Assembly (NCBI GenBank): GCA_013076295.1 | Contig: RQOL01000455.1 | Span: 60,490-124,489 of the forward strand | DNA length: 64,000 nucleotides | From: Sanderia malayensis | Taxonomy: Eukaryota > Cnidaria > Scyphozoa > Semaeostomeae > Pelagiidae | Reading direction: 5' to 3' | Shown here: positions 1 to 14,293 of the stretch, one piece after another | Layout of the letters: every line of letters starts with the position of its first letter | How positions within the stretch are numbered: the first letter of the stretch is position 1 | The notes under the pieces: model-generated | The model's input: only the letters and a program-made list of their open reading frames with translations | Databases searched by the model: none | Told to the model about the DNA's origin: nothing | Position numbers and translations under genes: made by a program

Positions 1-2636
1 ATGAATCCACGTTATTACAGTTGAAACTAAGTAAAATACATATGCATTTGCTTGTTTTCAGTTATATTAACATTACTGCACAATAATTGCACATGAATCC
101 ACGTTATTACATTTGAAAGTAAGTAAAATACACATGCATTTGCTTGTTTTCGTGATATTAATATTACCGCAGACGAATTGAACATGAATCCACGTTATTA
201 CAGTTGAAAATAAGTAAAATACATATGCATTTACTTGTTTTCAGTGATACTAACATTACTGCACACTAATTGCACATGAATCCACGTTATTACATATGAA
301 AGTAAGTAAAATACACATGCATTTGCTAGTTTTCAGTGATATTAATTTTACTGCACACTGATTGCAAAAGGATCCACGTTATTACAGCTGAAACTAAGTA
401 AAATACACATGCATTTGCTTGTTTTCAGTGATATTAACATTACTGCACACTAATTGCACACGAATCCACGTTATTACAGATGAAACTAAGTAAAATACAC
501 ATGCATTTGCTTGATGTCAGTGACAGTAGCATTCATTCACACTAAGTACACATGAATTTACGTTTTTATAAATGAATCTAGGTAAATTTACACATGCATT
601 TGCTTGCTTTTAGTGATATTAAGATTCATTCACACTGATTGCACATGAAGCCACGTTATTACAGTTGAAAAGAAGTAAAATACACATGCATTGGCTTGTT
701 TTCAGTGATATTAACATTCCTTCACACTAAGTACACATCAATTTACTGTTTTACAATTGAAACTAAGTAAATTACATATGCATTTGCTTGTTTTCAGTGA
801 TCTTAACTTTCATTAACCTTAAATCCAAATGAAGCCGTGTTTTTACAGCTGAAACTAAGTAAAATACAAGTGCATTTCCTTGTTTTCAGTGATATTAACA
901 TTCAATCACATTAATTGCATATTAATTTACGTTTTTACAGTTGAAACTAAGCAAAATATACATGCATTTGCTTGTTTTTAGTGATATTAACAATACTCCA
1001 CACTAATTCCACACGAATCCACGTTGTTACAGCTAAAACTAAGTAAAATACACATGCATTTGCTTGTTTTCGTGATATTACTATTACCGCAAACGAATTG
1101 CACATGAATCCACGTTATTACAGTTGAAACTAAGTAAAATACATATGCATTTACTTGTTTTCAGTGATAATAACATTACTGCACACTAATTGCACATGAA
1201 TCAACGTTAATACATATGAAAATAAGTAAAATACAAATGCATTAGCTAGTTTTCAGTGATATTAACATTACTGCACTTTAATTGCACATGAATCAACGTT
1301 AATACATATGAAACTAAATAAAATACACATGCATTTGCTTGTTTTTAGTGATATTAACAATACTCCACACTAATTCCACACGAATCCACGTTATTACAGC
1401 TAAAACTAAGTAAAATACACATGCATTTGCTTGTTTTCGTGTTATTACTATTACCGCACACGAATTGCACATGAATCCAAGTTATTACAGTTGAAACTAA
1501 GTAAAATACATATGCATTTACTTGTTTTCAGTGATACTAACATTACTGCACACTAATTGCACATGAATCCACGATATTACAGCTCAAACTAATTAAAATA
1601 CGCATGCATTTGCTTGTCTTCAGTGATATTAAGATTCATTCACACTAATTGCACATGAAGCCACGTTATTACAGCTGAAACGAAGTAAAATACACATGCA
1701 TTGGCTTGTTTGCAGTGATATTAATATTCCTTCACACTAAGTACAGATCAATTTACTGTTTTACAGTTCAAACTAAGTAAAATACACATGCATTTCCTTG
1801 TTTTCAGTGACATTCACATTCATTCACATTAACTGCACATTAAGTTACGTTTTTACAGTTGAAACTAAGTAAATTACACATGCATTTGCTTGTTTTCAGT
1901 GATCTTAACTTTCATTAACCTTAATTGCAAATGAAGCCGTGTTTTTACAGCTGAAACTAAGTAAAATACAAATGCATTTGCTTGTTTTCAGTGATATTAA
2001 CATTTATTCACACTACTTACACATGAAATTACGTTTTTACGGCTGAAACTAAGTAAAATACACATGCTTTTCCTTGTTTTCAGTGATATTAACGTTTATT
2101 CACACTATATGCACATCAATTTACTTTTTTACAGTTGAAACTAATTAAAACACACATGCATTTGCTTGTTTTCAGTGATATTAACATTCAATCACATTAA
2201 TTCATATTAATTTACGTTTTCACAGTTGAAACTAAGCAAAATACACATGCATTTGCTTGTTTTTAGTGATATTAACATTACTGCACACTAATTGCACTTG
2301 AATGCACGTTATTACAGCTAAAACTAAGTAAAATACACACGCATTTGCTTGTTTTCAGTATTAACATTACTGCACACTAATTGCACATGAATCCATGTTA
2401 TTACAGCTGAAACTAAGTAAAATACACATACATTTGCTTGTTTTCAGTGGTATTAACATTACTGCACACTATTTGCACATGAATCCACGTTATTACAGCT
2501 GAAACTAAGTAAAATACACATGCATTTGCTTGTTTTCAGTGATATTAACATTACTGCTCACTAATTGCACATGGATCCACATTATTACGGTTGGAACTAA
2601 GTAAAATGCATATGCATTTACTTGTTTCCAGTGATA

Positions 2637-3110
2637 CCTCAAAACGATGAGATGAAACGGCGAACCGTGTAATAAAAAAGGCTTTTTTGTTTGTACATTA
2701 TTTGTGCTAAATTTCAAATGGAAAGTGCCAATTATTAATTAGACCAAGGTTATCTATTTTTGGTTTCGTTTTTTTAAAGTTCTTTTGAATTATTCAATTA
2801 ATTATTCTGCTAATTGTGCTATCACGAAAAAACTACAGTTTTTGGTGGCGAAATTTCCAAATTCGCGTGGCGAACTCCATTTTCGAACCACGTATTCGAG
2901 GTTCACGAGACCTGTGTCGCCTTTTGCTGGAAGTTGATTGGCTCTTTTGCGACTTCACGAGAACAGTTGCGATGCTTAGGCCTAATGTAAACAAGCCCAA
3001 AGTTTTAATCAACAAATTTTGATAATGGATAGACAGGCGAGCGCAGCGAGCTAACACATTGTACGTGGGGTTGAAAGGGGCATGAGCGTAAGCGAATACA
3101 CATACGCAAG
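2637..3110 (+). repeat. Insert module copy 1 (short form) in satellite
   Basis: A non-satellite segment of about 474 bp lies between monomer sequence. It runs from CCTCAAAACGATGAGATG to the ACACATACGCAAG end. It lacks the roughly 102-bp submodule (GGCGAGCGAAGCGAGCC through AGTCAATGCTTT) present in the other seven copies. The breakpoint is at ATTTTGATAATGG, where similar TGATAA strings flank the missing piece. Confidence 0.93.
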
Positions 3111-5625
3111 CAAATACACATGAATTTCCTTCTTTTCAGTGATATTAACATTACCGCACACTAATTGCACATGAAGCCAAGTTATTACAGCTGAAACTAA
3201 GTAAAATACACATGCATTTGCTTGTTTTTAGTGATAATAACATTACTGCACACCAATGCCACATGAATCCACGTTATTACAGCTGAAATCAAGTAAAATA
3301 CGCAAGCATTTGCTTGTTTTCAGTGACATTAACATTCATTCACACTAAGTACACATGAATTTACGTTTTTACAATTGAAACTAAGTAAATTACACATGCA
3401 TTTGCTTGCTTTCAGTGATATGAACATTCCTTCACACTAAGTACACATCAATTTACTGTTGTACAGTTGAAACTAAGTAAATTACACATGCATTTGCTTG
3501 TTTTCAGTGATATTAACATTAAATCACATTAATTACATATTAATTTACGTTTTCACAGTTGAAACTAAGCAAAATACACATGCATTTGCTTGTTGTCAGT
3601 GACATTAGCATTCATTCACACTAAGTACACATGAATTTACGTTTTTATAATTGAATCTAGGTAAATTACACATGCATTTGCTTGCTTTCAGTGATATTAA
3701 CGTTTATTCACACTATATGCACATCAAATTACTTTTTTACAGTTGAAACTAATTAAAATACACATGCATTTGCTTGTTTTCAGTGATATTAACATTAAAT
3801 CACATTAATTACATATTAATTTACGTTTTCACAGTTGAAACTAAGCAAAATACACATGCATTTGCTTGTTGTCAGTGACATTAGCATTCATTCACACTAA
3901 GTACACATGAATTTACGTTTTTATAATTGAATCTAGGTAAATTACACATGCATTTGCTTGCTTTCAGTGATATTAAGATTCATTCACACTAATTGCACAT
4001 GAGGCCACGTTATTACAGCTGAAACGAAGTAAAATACACATGCATTGGCTTGTTTTCAGTGATATTAACATTCCTTCACACTAAGAACACATCAATTTAC
4101 TGTTTCACAGTTGAAACTAAGTAAAATACACATGCATTTGCTTGTTTTCAGTGACATTCACATTCATTCACATTAACTGCACATTAAGTGACGTTTTTAC
4201 GGTTGAAACTAAGTAAATTACACATGCATTTGCTTGTTTTCAGTGATCTTAACTTTCATTAACCTTAATTGCAAATGAAGCCGTGTTTTTACAGCTGAAA
4301 TTAAGTAAAATACAAATGCATTAGCTAGTTTTCAGTGATATTAACATTACTGCACACTAATTGCACATGAGTCCACATTATTACAGCTGAAATTAAGTAA
4401 AATACACATGCATTTGCTTGTTTTTAGTGATATTAACGTTACTGCACACTAATTGCACTTGAATCCACGTTGTTACAGCTAAAACTAAGTAAAATACACA
4501 TGCATTTGCTTGTTTTCAGTGATATTAACATTACTGCACACTATTTGCACATGAATCCACGTTATTACAGCTGAAACTAAGTAAAATGCACATGCATTTA
4601 CTTGTTTTCAGTGTTACTAACATTACTGCACACTATTTGCACATGAATCCATGTTATTACAGCTGAAACTAAGTAAAATACACATGCATTTGCTTGTTTT
4701 CAGTGATATTAACATTCATACACACTAATTGCACATGAAGCCAAGTTATTACAGCTGAAACTAAGTAAAATACACATGCATTTGCTTGTTTTTAGTGATA
4801 ATAACATTACTGCACACCAATGCCACATGAATCCACGTTATTACAGCTGAAATCAAGTAAAATACGCAAGCATTTGCTTGTTTTCAGTGACATTAACATT
4901 CATTCACACTAAGTACACTTGAATTTACGTTTTTACAATTGAAACTAAGTAAATTACACATGCATTTGCTTGCTTTCAGTGATATGAACATTCCTTCACA
5001 CTAAGTACACATCAATTTACTGTTGTACAGTTGAAACTAAGTAAATTACACATGCATTTGCTTGTTTTCAGTGATATTAACTTGCATTAACCTTAATTGC
5101 AAATGAAGCCGTGTTTTCACAGCTGAAACTAAGTAAAATACAAATGCATTTGCTTGTTTTCAGTGATATTAACATTTATTCACATTACTTACACATGAAT
5201 TTACGTTTTCACAGCTGAAACTAAGTAAAATACACATGCTTTTGTTTGTTTTCAGTGATGTTAACGTTTATTCACACTGTAGGCACATCAATTTACTTTT
5301 TTACAGTTGAAAATAATTAAAATGCACATGCATTTGCTTGTTTTCAGTATTAACAATACTGCACACTAATTGCACATGAATCCATGTTATTACAGCTGAA
5401 ATTAAGTAAAATACACATACATTTGCTTGTTTTCAGTGGTATTAACATTACTGCACACTATTTGCACATGAATCCACGTTATTACAGCTGAAACTAAGTA
5501 AAATACACATGCATTTGCTTGTTTTCAGTGATATTAACAATACTGCTCACTGATTGCACATGAATCCACGTTACTACGGTTGGAACTAAGTAAAATGCAT
5601 ATGCATTTACTTGTTTCCAGTGATA

Positions 5626-6201
5626 CCTCAAAACCATGAGATGAAACGGTGAACCGTGTAATCAAAAAGGCTTTTTTGTTTGTACATTATTTGTGCTAAA
5701 TTTCAAATGGAAAGTGCCAATTAATAATTAGACCAAGGTTATCTATTTTTGGTTTTGTTTTTTTAAAGTTCTTTTGAATTATTCCATTAATTATTCTGCT
5801 AATTGTACTATCACGAAAAAACTACAGTTTTTGGTGGCGAAAATTCCAAATTCGCGTGGCAAACTCCATTTTCGAACCACGTATTCGCTGTTCACGAGAC
5901 CCGTGTCGCCTTTTGCTGCAAGTTGATTGCCTCTTTTGCGACTTCACGAGAACAGTTGCGATGCTTAGGCCTAATGTAAACAAGCCCAAAGTTTTAATCA
6001 ACAAATTATGATAAGGGATTATCAGGCGAGCGAAGCGAGCCAAGCTTTTGTAAAAGGAGTAGGCAGAGGCATGAGCGTAAGCGAATGCAGCGCACGAAGT
6101 CAATGCTTTTTGATAATGGATAGACAGGCGAGCGCAGCGAGCTAACACATTGTACATGGGGTTGAAAGGGGCATGAGCGTAAGCGAATACACATACGCAA
6201 G
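5626..6201 (+). repeat. Insert module copy 2 (long form)
   Basis: About 576 bp, the same module as copy 1 plus the 102-bp submodule. It contains GGCGAGCGAAGCGAGCC and GGCGAGCGCAGCGAGC and two GGCATGAGCGTAAGCGAAT-type boxes. It sits after the same satellite phase (ACTTGTTTCCAGTGATA) as the other copies. Confidence 0.93.
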
Positions 6202-9200
6202 CAAATACACATGCATTTGCTTCTTTTCAGTGATAGTAACATTACTGCACACTAATTGCACTTGAAGCCAAGTTATTACAGCTGAAACTAAGTAAAATAC
6301 ACATGCATTTGCTAGTTTTCAGTGATATTAACATTACTGCACACTAATTGCCCATGAATCCACGTTATTACAGTTGAAACTAAGTAAAATACATATGCAT
6401 TTGCTTGTTTTCAGTAATGTTAACATTACTGCACAATAATTGCACTTGAATCCACGTTATTACATTTGAAAGTAAGTAAAATACACATGCAATTGCTTGT
6501 TTTCAGCGATATTAACGTTTATTCACACTATATGCACATCAATTTACTTTTTTACAGTTGAAACTAATTAAAATACCCATGCATATGCTTGTTTTCAATG
6601 ATATTAACATTCAATCACATTAATTGCATAGTAATTTACGTTTTCACAGTTGAAACTAAGTAAAATACACATGCATTTGCTTGTTGTCAGTGACATTAGC
6701 ATTCATTCACACTAAGTACACATGAATTTACGTTTTTATAATTGAATCTAGGTAAATTACACATGCATTTGCTTGCTTTCAGTGATATTAACATTCAATC
6801 ACATTAATTCATATTAATTTACGTTTTTACGGTTGAAACTAAGTAAATTACACATGCATTTGCTTGTTTTCAGTGATCTTAACTTTCATTAACCTTAATT
6901 GCAAATGAAGCCGTGTTTTTACAGCTGAAACTAAGTAAAATACAAATGCATTTGCTTGTTTTCAGTGATATTAACATTTATTCACACTACTTACACATGA
7001 AATTACGTTTTTACGTCTGAAACTAAGTAAAATACACATGCTATTCCTTGTTTTCAGTGATATTAACGTTTATTCACACTATATGCACATCAATTTACTT
7101 TTTTACAGTCGCAACTAATTAAAATACACATGCATTTGCTTGTTTTCAGTGATATTAACAATACTGCACACTAATTGCACATGAATCCACGTTATTACAG
7201 CTGAAACTAAGTAAAATAAACATACATTTGCTTGTTTTCAGTGATATTAACATTACTGCACATACTTACACATGAAATTACGTTTTTACGTCTGAAACTA
7301 AGTAAAATACACATGCTTTTCCTTGTTTTCAGTGATATTAACGTTTAATCACACTATATGCACATCAATTTACTTTTTTACAGTTGAAACTAATTAAAAT
7401 ACACATGCATTTGCTTGTTTTCAGTGATATTAACATTCAATCGCATTAATTGCATATTAATTTACGTTTTCATAGTTGAAACTAAGCAAAATACACATGC
7501 ATTTCCTTGTTTTTAGTGATATTAACATTACTGCACACTAATTGCACTTGAATGCACGTTATTACAGCTAAAACTAAGTAAAATACATATGCATTTACTT
7601 GTTTTCAGTGATACTAACATTACTGCACACTAATTGCACATGAATCCACGATATTACAGCTCAAACTAATTAAAATACGCATGCATTTACTTGTTTTCAG
7701 TGATACTAACATTACTGCACACTAATTGCAAATGTATCCACGTTATTACAGCTGAAACTAAGTAAAATACCAATGCATTTGCTTGTTTTCAGTGATATTA
7801 AGATTTATTCACACTACTTACACATGAAATTACGTTTTTACGTCTGAAACTAAGTAAAATACACATGCTATTCCTTGTTTTCAGTGATATTAACGTTTAT
7901 TCACACTATATGCACATCAATTTACTTTTTTACAGTTGAAACTAATTAAAATACACATGCATTTGCTTGTTTTCAGTGATATTAACATTACTGCACACTA
8001 ATTGCACTTGAATGCACGTTATTACAGCTAAAACTAAGTAAAATACAGACGCATTTGCTTGTTTTCAGTATTAACAATACTGCACACTAATTGCACATGA
8101 ATCCACGTTATTACAGCTGAAACTAAGTAAAATAAACATACATTTGCTTGTTTTCAGTGATATTAACATTACTGCACATACTTACACATGAATTTACGTT
8201 TTTACGTCTGAAACTAAGTAAAATACACATGCTTTTCCTTGTTTTCAGTGATATTAACGTTTAATCACACTATATGCACATCAATTTACTTTTTTACAGT
8301 TGAAACTAATTAAAATACACATGCATTTGCTTGTTTTCAGTGATATTAACATTCAATCGCATTAATTGCATATTAATTTACGTTTTCATAGTTGAAACTA
8401 AGCAAAATACACATGCATTTCCTTGTTTTTAGTGATATTAACATTACTGCACACTAATTGCAATTGAATGCACGTTATTACAGCTAAAACTAAGTAAAAT
8501 ACATATGCATTTACTTGTTTTCAGTGCTACTAACATTACTGCACACTAATTGCACATGAATCCACGATATTACAGCTCAAACTAATTAAAATACGCATGC
8601 ATTTACTTGTTTTCAGTGATACTAACATTACTGCACACTAATTGCAAATGTATCCACGTTATTACAGCTGAAACTAAGTAAAATACCAATGCATTTGCTT
8701 GTTTTCAGTGATATTAAGATTCATTTACACTAATTGCACATGAAGCCACGTTATTACAGCTGAAACGAAGTAAAATACACATGCATTGGCTTGTTTTCAG
8801 TGACATTCACATTCATACACACTAATTGCACATGAAGCCAAGTTATTACAGCTGAAACTAAGTAAAATACACATGCATTTGCTTGTTTTTAGTGATAATA
8901 ACATTACTGCACACCAATGCCACATGAATCCACGTTATTACAGCTGAAATCAAGTAAAATACGCAAGCATTTGCTTGTTTTCAGTGACATTAACATTCAT
9001 TCACACTAAGTACACTTGAATTTACGTTTTTACAATTGAAACTAAGTAAATTACACATGCATTTGCTTGCTTTCAGTGATATGAACATTCCTTCACACTA
9101 AGTACACATCAATTTACTGTTGTACAGTTGAAACTAAGTAAATTACACATGCATTTGCTTGTTTTCAGTGATATTAACTTGCATTAACCTTAATTGCAAA

Positions 9201-9721
9201 TGAAGCCGTGTTTTCACAGCTGAAACTAAGTAAAATACAAATGCATTTGCTTGTTTTCAGTGATATTAACATTTATTCACATTACTTACACATGAATTTA
9301 CGTTTTCACAGCTGAAACTAAGTAAAATACACATGCTTTTGTTTGTTTTCAGTGATGTTAACGTTTATTCACACTGTAGGCACATCAATTTACTTTTTTA
9401 CAGTTGAAAATAATTAAAATGCACATGCATTTGCTTGTTTTCAGTATTAACAATACTGCACACTAATTGCACATGAATCCATGTTATTACAGCTGAAATA
9501 AGTAAAATACACATACATTTGCTTGTTTTCAGTGGTATTAACATTACTGCACACTATTTGCACATGAATCCACGTTATTACAGCTGAAACTAAGTAAAAT
9601 ACACATGCATTTGCTTGTTTTCAGTGATATTAACAATACTGCTCACTGATTGCACATGAATCCACGTTACTACGGTTGGAACTAAGTAAAATGCATATGC
9701 ATTTACTTGTTTCCAGTGATA

Positions 9722-10295
9722 CCTCAAAACCATGAGATGAAACGGGAACCGTGTAATCAAAAAGGCTTTTTTGTTTGTACATTATTTGTGCTAAATTTCA
9801 AATGGAAAGTGCCAATTATTAATTAGACCAAGGTTATCTATTTTTGGTTTTGTTTTTTTAAAGTTCTTTTGAATTATTCCATTAATTATTCTGCTAATTG
9901 TACTATCACGAAAAAACTACAGTTTTTGGTGGCGAAAATTCCAAATTCGCGTGGCAAACTCCATTTTCGAACCACGTATTCGCTGTTCACGAGACCCGTG
10001 TCGCCTTTTGCTGCAAGTTGATTGCCTCTTTTGCGACTTCACGAGAACAGTTGCGATGCTTAGGCCTAATGTAAACAAGCCCAAAGTTTTAATCAACAAA
10101 TTATGATAAGGGATTATCAGGCGAGCGAAGCGAGCCAAGCTTTTGTAAAAGGAGTAGGCAGAGGCATGAGCGTAAGCGAATGCAGCGCACGAAGTCAATG
10201 CTTTTTGATAATGGATAGACAGGCGAGCGCAGCGAGCTAACACATTGTACATGGGGTTGAAAGGGCATGAGCGTAAGCGAATACACATACGCAAG
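9722..10295 (+). repeat. Insert module copy 3 (long form)
   Basis: Nearly identical to copy 2, from which it was probably derived by the 4.1-kb tandem duplication. Small indels distinguish it, for example AACGGGAACC against AACGGTGAACC, and GAAAGGGCATG with two G's missing. Confidence 0.93.
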
Positions 10296-13200
10296 CAAAT
10301 ACACATGCATTTGCTTCTTTTCAGTGATAGTAACATTACTGCACACTAATTGCACTTGAAGCCAAGTTATTACAGCTGAAACTAAGTAAAATACACATGC
10401 ATTTGCTAGTTTTCAGTGATATTAACATTACTGCACACTAATTGCCCATGAATCCACGTTATTACAGTTGAAACTAAGTAAAATACATATGCATTTGCTT
10501 GTTTTCAGTAATGTTAACATTACTGCACAATAATTGCACTTGAATCCACGTTATTACATTTGAAAGTAAGTAAAATACACATGCAATTGCTTGTTTTCAG
10601 CGATATTAACGTTTATTCACACTATATGCACATCAATTTACTTTTTACAGTTGAAACTAATTAAAATACCCATGCATATGCTTGTTTTCAATGATATTAA
10701 CATTCAATCACATTAATTGCATAGTAATTTACGTTTTCACAGTTGAAACTAAGTAAAATACACATGCATTTGCTTGTTGTCAGTGACATTAGCATTCATT
10801 CACACTAAGTACACATGAATTTACGTTTTTATAATTGAATCTAGGTAAATTACACATGCATTTGCTTGCTTTCAGTGATATTAACATTCAATCACATTAA
10901 TTCATATTAATTTACGTTTTTACGGTTGAAACTAAGTAAATTACACATGCATTTGCTTGTTTTCAGTGATCTTAACTTTCATTAACCTTAATTGCAAATG
11001 AAGCCGTGTTTTTACAGCTGAAACTAAGTAAAATACAAATGCATTTGCTTGTTTTCAGTGATATTAACATTTATTCACACTACTTACACATGAAATTACG
11101 TTTTTACGTCTGAAACTAAGTAAAATACACATGCTATTCCTTGTTTTCAGTGATATTAACGTTTATTCACACTATATGCACATCAATTTACTTTTTTACA
11201 GTCGCAACTAATTAAAATACACATGCATTTGCTTGTTTTCAGTGATATTAACAATACTGCACACTAATTGCACATGAATCCACGTTATTACAGCTGAAAC
11301 TAAGTAAAATAAACATACATTTGCTTGTTTTCAGTGATATTAACATTACTGCACATACTTACACATGAAATTACGTTTTTACGTCTGAAACTAAGTAAAA
11401 TACACATGCTTTTCCTTGTTTTCAGTGATATTAACGTTTAATCACACTATATGCACATCAATTTACTTTTTACAGTTGAAACTAATTAAAATACACATGC
11501 ATTTGCTTGTTTTCAGTGATATTAACATTCAATCGCATTAATTGCATATTAATTTACGTTTTCATAGTTGAAACTAAGCAAAATACACATGCATTTCCTT
11601 GTTTTTAGTGATATTAACATTACTGCACACTAATTGCACTTGAAGCACGTTATTACAGCTAAAACTAAGTAAAATACATATGCATTTACTTGTTTTCAGT
11701 GATACTAACATTACTGCACACTAATTGCACATGAATCCACGATATTACAGCTCAAACTAATTAAAATACGCATGCATTTACTTGTTTTCAGTGATACTAA
11801 CATTACTGCACACTAATTGCAAATGTATCCACGTTATTACAGCTGAAACTAAGTAAAATACCAATGCATTTGCTTGTTTTCAGTGATATTAAGATTTATT
11901 CACACTACTTACACATGAAATTACGTTTTTACGTCTGAAACTAAGTAAAATACACATGCTATTCCTTGTTTTCAGTGATATTAACGTTTATTCACACTAT
12001 ATGCACATCAATTTACTTTTTTACAGTTGAAACTAATTAAAATACACATGCATTTGCTTGTTTTCAGTGATATTAACATTACTGCACACTAATTGCACTT
12101 GAATGCACGTTATTACAGCTAAAACTAAGTAAAATACAGACGCATTTGCTTGTTTTCAGTATTAACAATACTGCACACTAATTGCACATGAATCCACGTT
12201 ATTACAGCTGAAACTAAGTAAAATAAACATACATTTGCTTGTTTTCAGTGATATTAACATTACTGCACATACTTACACATGAAATTACGTTTTTACGTCT
12301 GAAACTAAGTAAAATACACATGCTTTTCCTTGTTTTCAGTGATATTAACGTTTAATCACACTATATGCACATCAATTTACTTTTTTACAGTTGAAACTAA
12401 TTAAAATACACATGCATTTGCTTGTTTTCAGTGATATTAACATTCAATCGCATTAATTGCATATTAATTTACGTTTTCATAGTTGAAACTAAGCAAAATA
12501 CACATGCATTTCCTTGTTTTTAGTGATATTAACATTACTGCACACTAATTGCACTTGAATGCACGTTATTACAGCTAAAACTAAGTAAAATACATATGCA
12601 TTTACTTGTTTTCAGTGATACTAACATTACTGCACACTAATTGCACATGAATCCACGATATTACAGCTCAAACTAATTAAAATACGCATGCATTTACTTG
12701 TTTTCAGTGATACTAACATTACTGCACACTAATTGCAAATGTATCCACGTTATTACAGCTGAAACTAAGTAAAATACCAATGCATTTGCTTGTTTTCAGT
12801 GATATTAAATTCATTTACACTAATTGCACATGAAGCCACGTTATTACAGCTGAAACGAAGTAAAATACACATGCATTGGCTTGTTTTCAGTGACATTCAC
12901 ATTCATTCACATTAACTGCACATTAAGTTACGTTTTTACAGTTGAAACTAAGTAAATTACACATGCATTTGCTTGTTTTCCGTGATCTTAACTTTCATTA
13001 ACCTTAATTGCAAATGAAGCCGTGTTTTTACAGCTGAAACTAAGTAAAATACAAATGCATTTGCTTGTTTTCAGTGATATTAACATTTAGTCACACTACT
13101 TACACATAAAATTACGTTTTTACGGCTGAAACTAAGTAAAATACACATGATTTTCCTTGTTTTCAGTGATATTAACGTTTATTCACACTATATGCACATC

Positions 13201-13717
13201 AATTTACTTTTTTACAGTTGAAACTAATTAAAATACACATGCATTTGCTTGTTTTCAGTGATATTAACATTCAATCACATTAATTCATATTAATTTACGT
13301 TTTCACAGTTGAAACTAAGCAAAATACCATGCATTTGCTTTTTTTAGTGATATTAACATTACTGCACACTAATTGCACTTGAATGCACGTTATTACAGCT
13401 AAAACTAAGTAAAATACACACGCATTTGCTTGTTTTCAGTATTAACAATACTGCACACTAATTGCACATGAATCCATGTTATTACAGCTGAAACTAAGTA
13501 AAATACACATACATTTGCTTGTTTTCAGTGGTATTAACATTACTGCACACTATTTGCACATGAATCCACGTTATTACAGCTGAAACTAAGTAAAATACAC
13601 ATGCATTTGCTTGTTTTCAGTGATATTAACATTACTGCTCACTAATTGCACATGGATCCACGTTATTACGGTTGGAACTAAGTAAAATGCATATGCATTT
13701 ACTTGTTTCCAGTGATA

Positions 13718-14293
13718 CCTCAAAACGATGAGATGAAACGGCGAACCGTGTAATAAAAAAGGCTTTTTTGTTTGTACATTATTTGTGCTAAATTTCAAAT
13801 GGAAAGTGCCAATTATTAATTAGACCAAGGTTATCTATTTTTGGTTTCGTTTTTTTAAAGTTCTTTTGAATTATTCCATTAATTATTCTGCTAATTGTGC
13901 TATCACGAAAAAACTACAGTTTTTGGTGGCGAAATTTCCAAATTCGCGTGGCGAACTCCATTTTCGAACCACGTATTCGCTGTTCACGAGACCCGTGTCG
14001 CCTTTTGCTGGAAGTTGATTGGCTCTTTTGCGACTTCACGAGAACAGTTGCGATGCTTAGGCCTAATGTAAACAAGCCCAAAGTTTTAATCAACAAATTA
14101 TGATAAGGGATTATCAGGCGAGCGAAGCGAGCCAAGCTTTTGTAAAAGGAGTAGGCAGAGGCATGAGCGTAAGCGAATGCAGCGCACGAAGTCAATGCTT
14201 TTTGATAATGGATAGACAGGCGAGCGCAGCGAGCTAACACATTGTACGTGGGGTTGAAAGGGGCATGAGCGTAAGCGAATACACATACGCAAG
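13718..14293 (+). repeat. Insert module copy 4 (long form)
   Basis: Long form with the GGCGAAATTTCC variant rather than the GGCGAAAATTCC variant of copies 2, 3, 7 and 8. Left end CCTCAAAACGATGAG, right end ACATACGCAAG, then satellite resumes. Confidence 0.93.

Larger units (their letters stand above)
4712..12900 (+). repeat. ~4.1-kb tandem segmental duplication inside satellite
   Basis: About 4,712-8,810 and 8,811-12,900 carry the same succession of monomer variants and one insert module each. Rare shared markers include ATTCATACACACTAATTG at 4,712 and 8,811, AGTGATAGTAACATTAC at about 6,232 and 10,325, and ATTCATTTACACTAATTGC at about 8,709 and 12,807. The two copies differ by sparse substitutions and single-base indels, so the duplication is young relative to monomer divergence. 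Edges are by eye. Confidence 0.85.
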
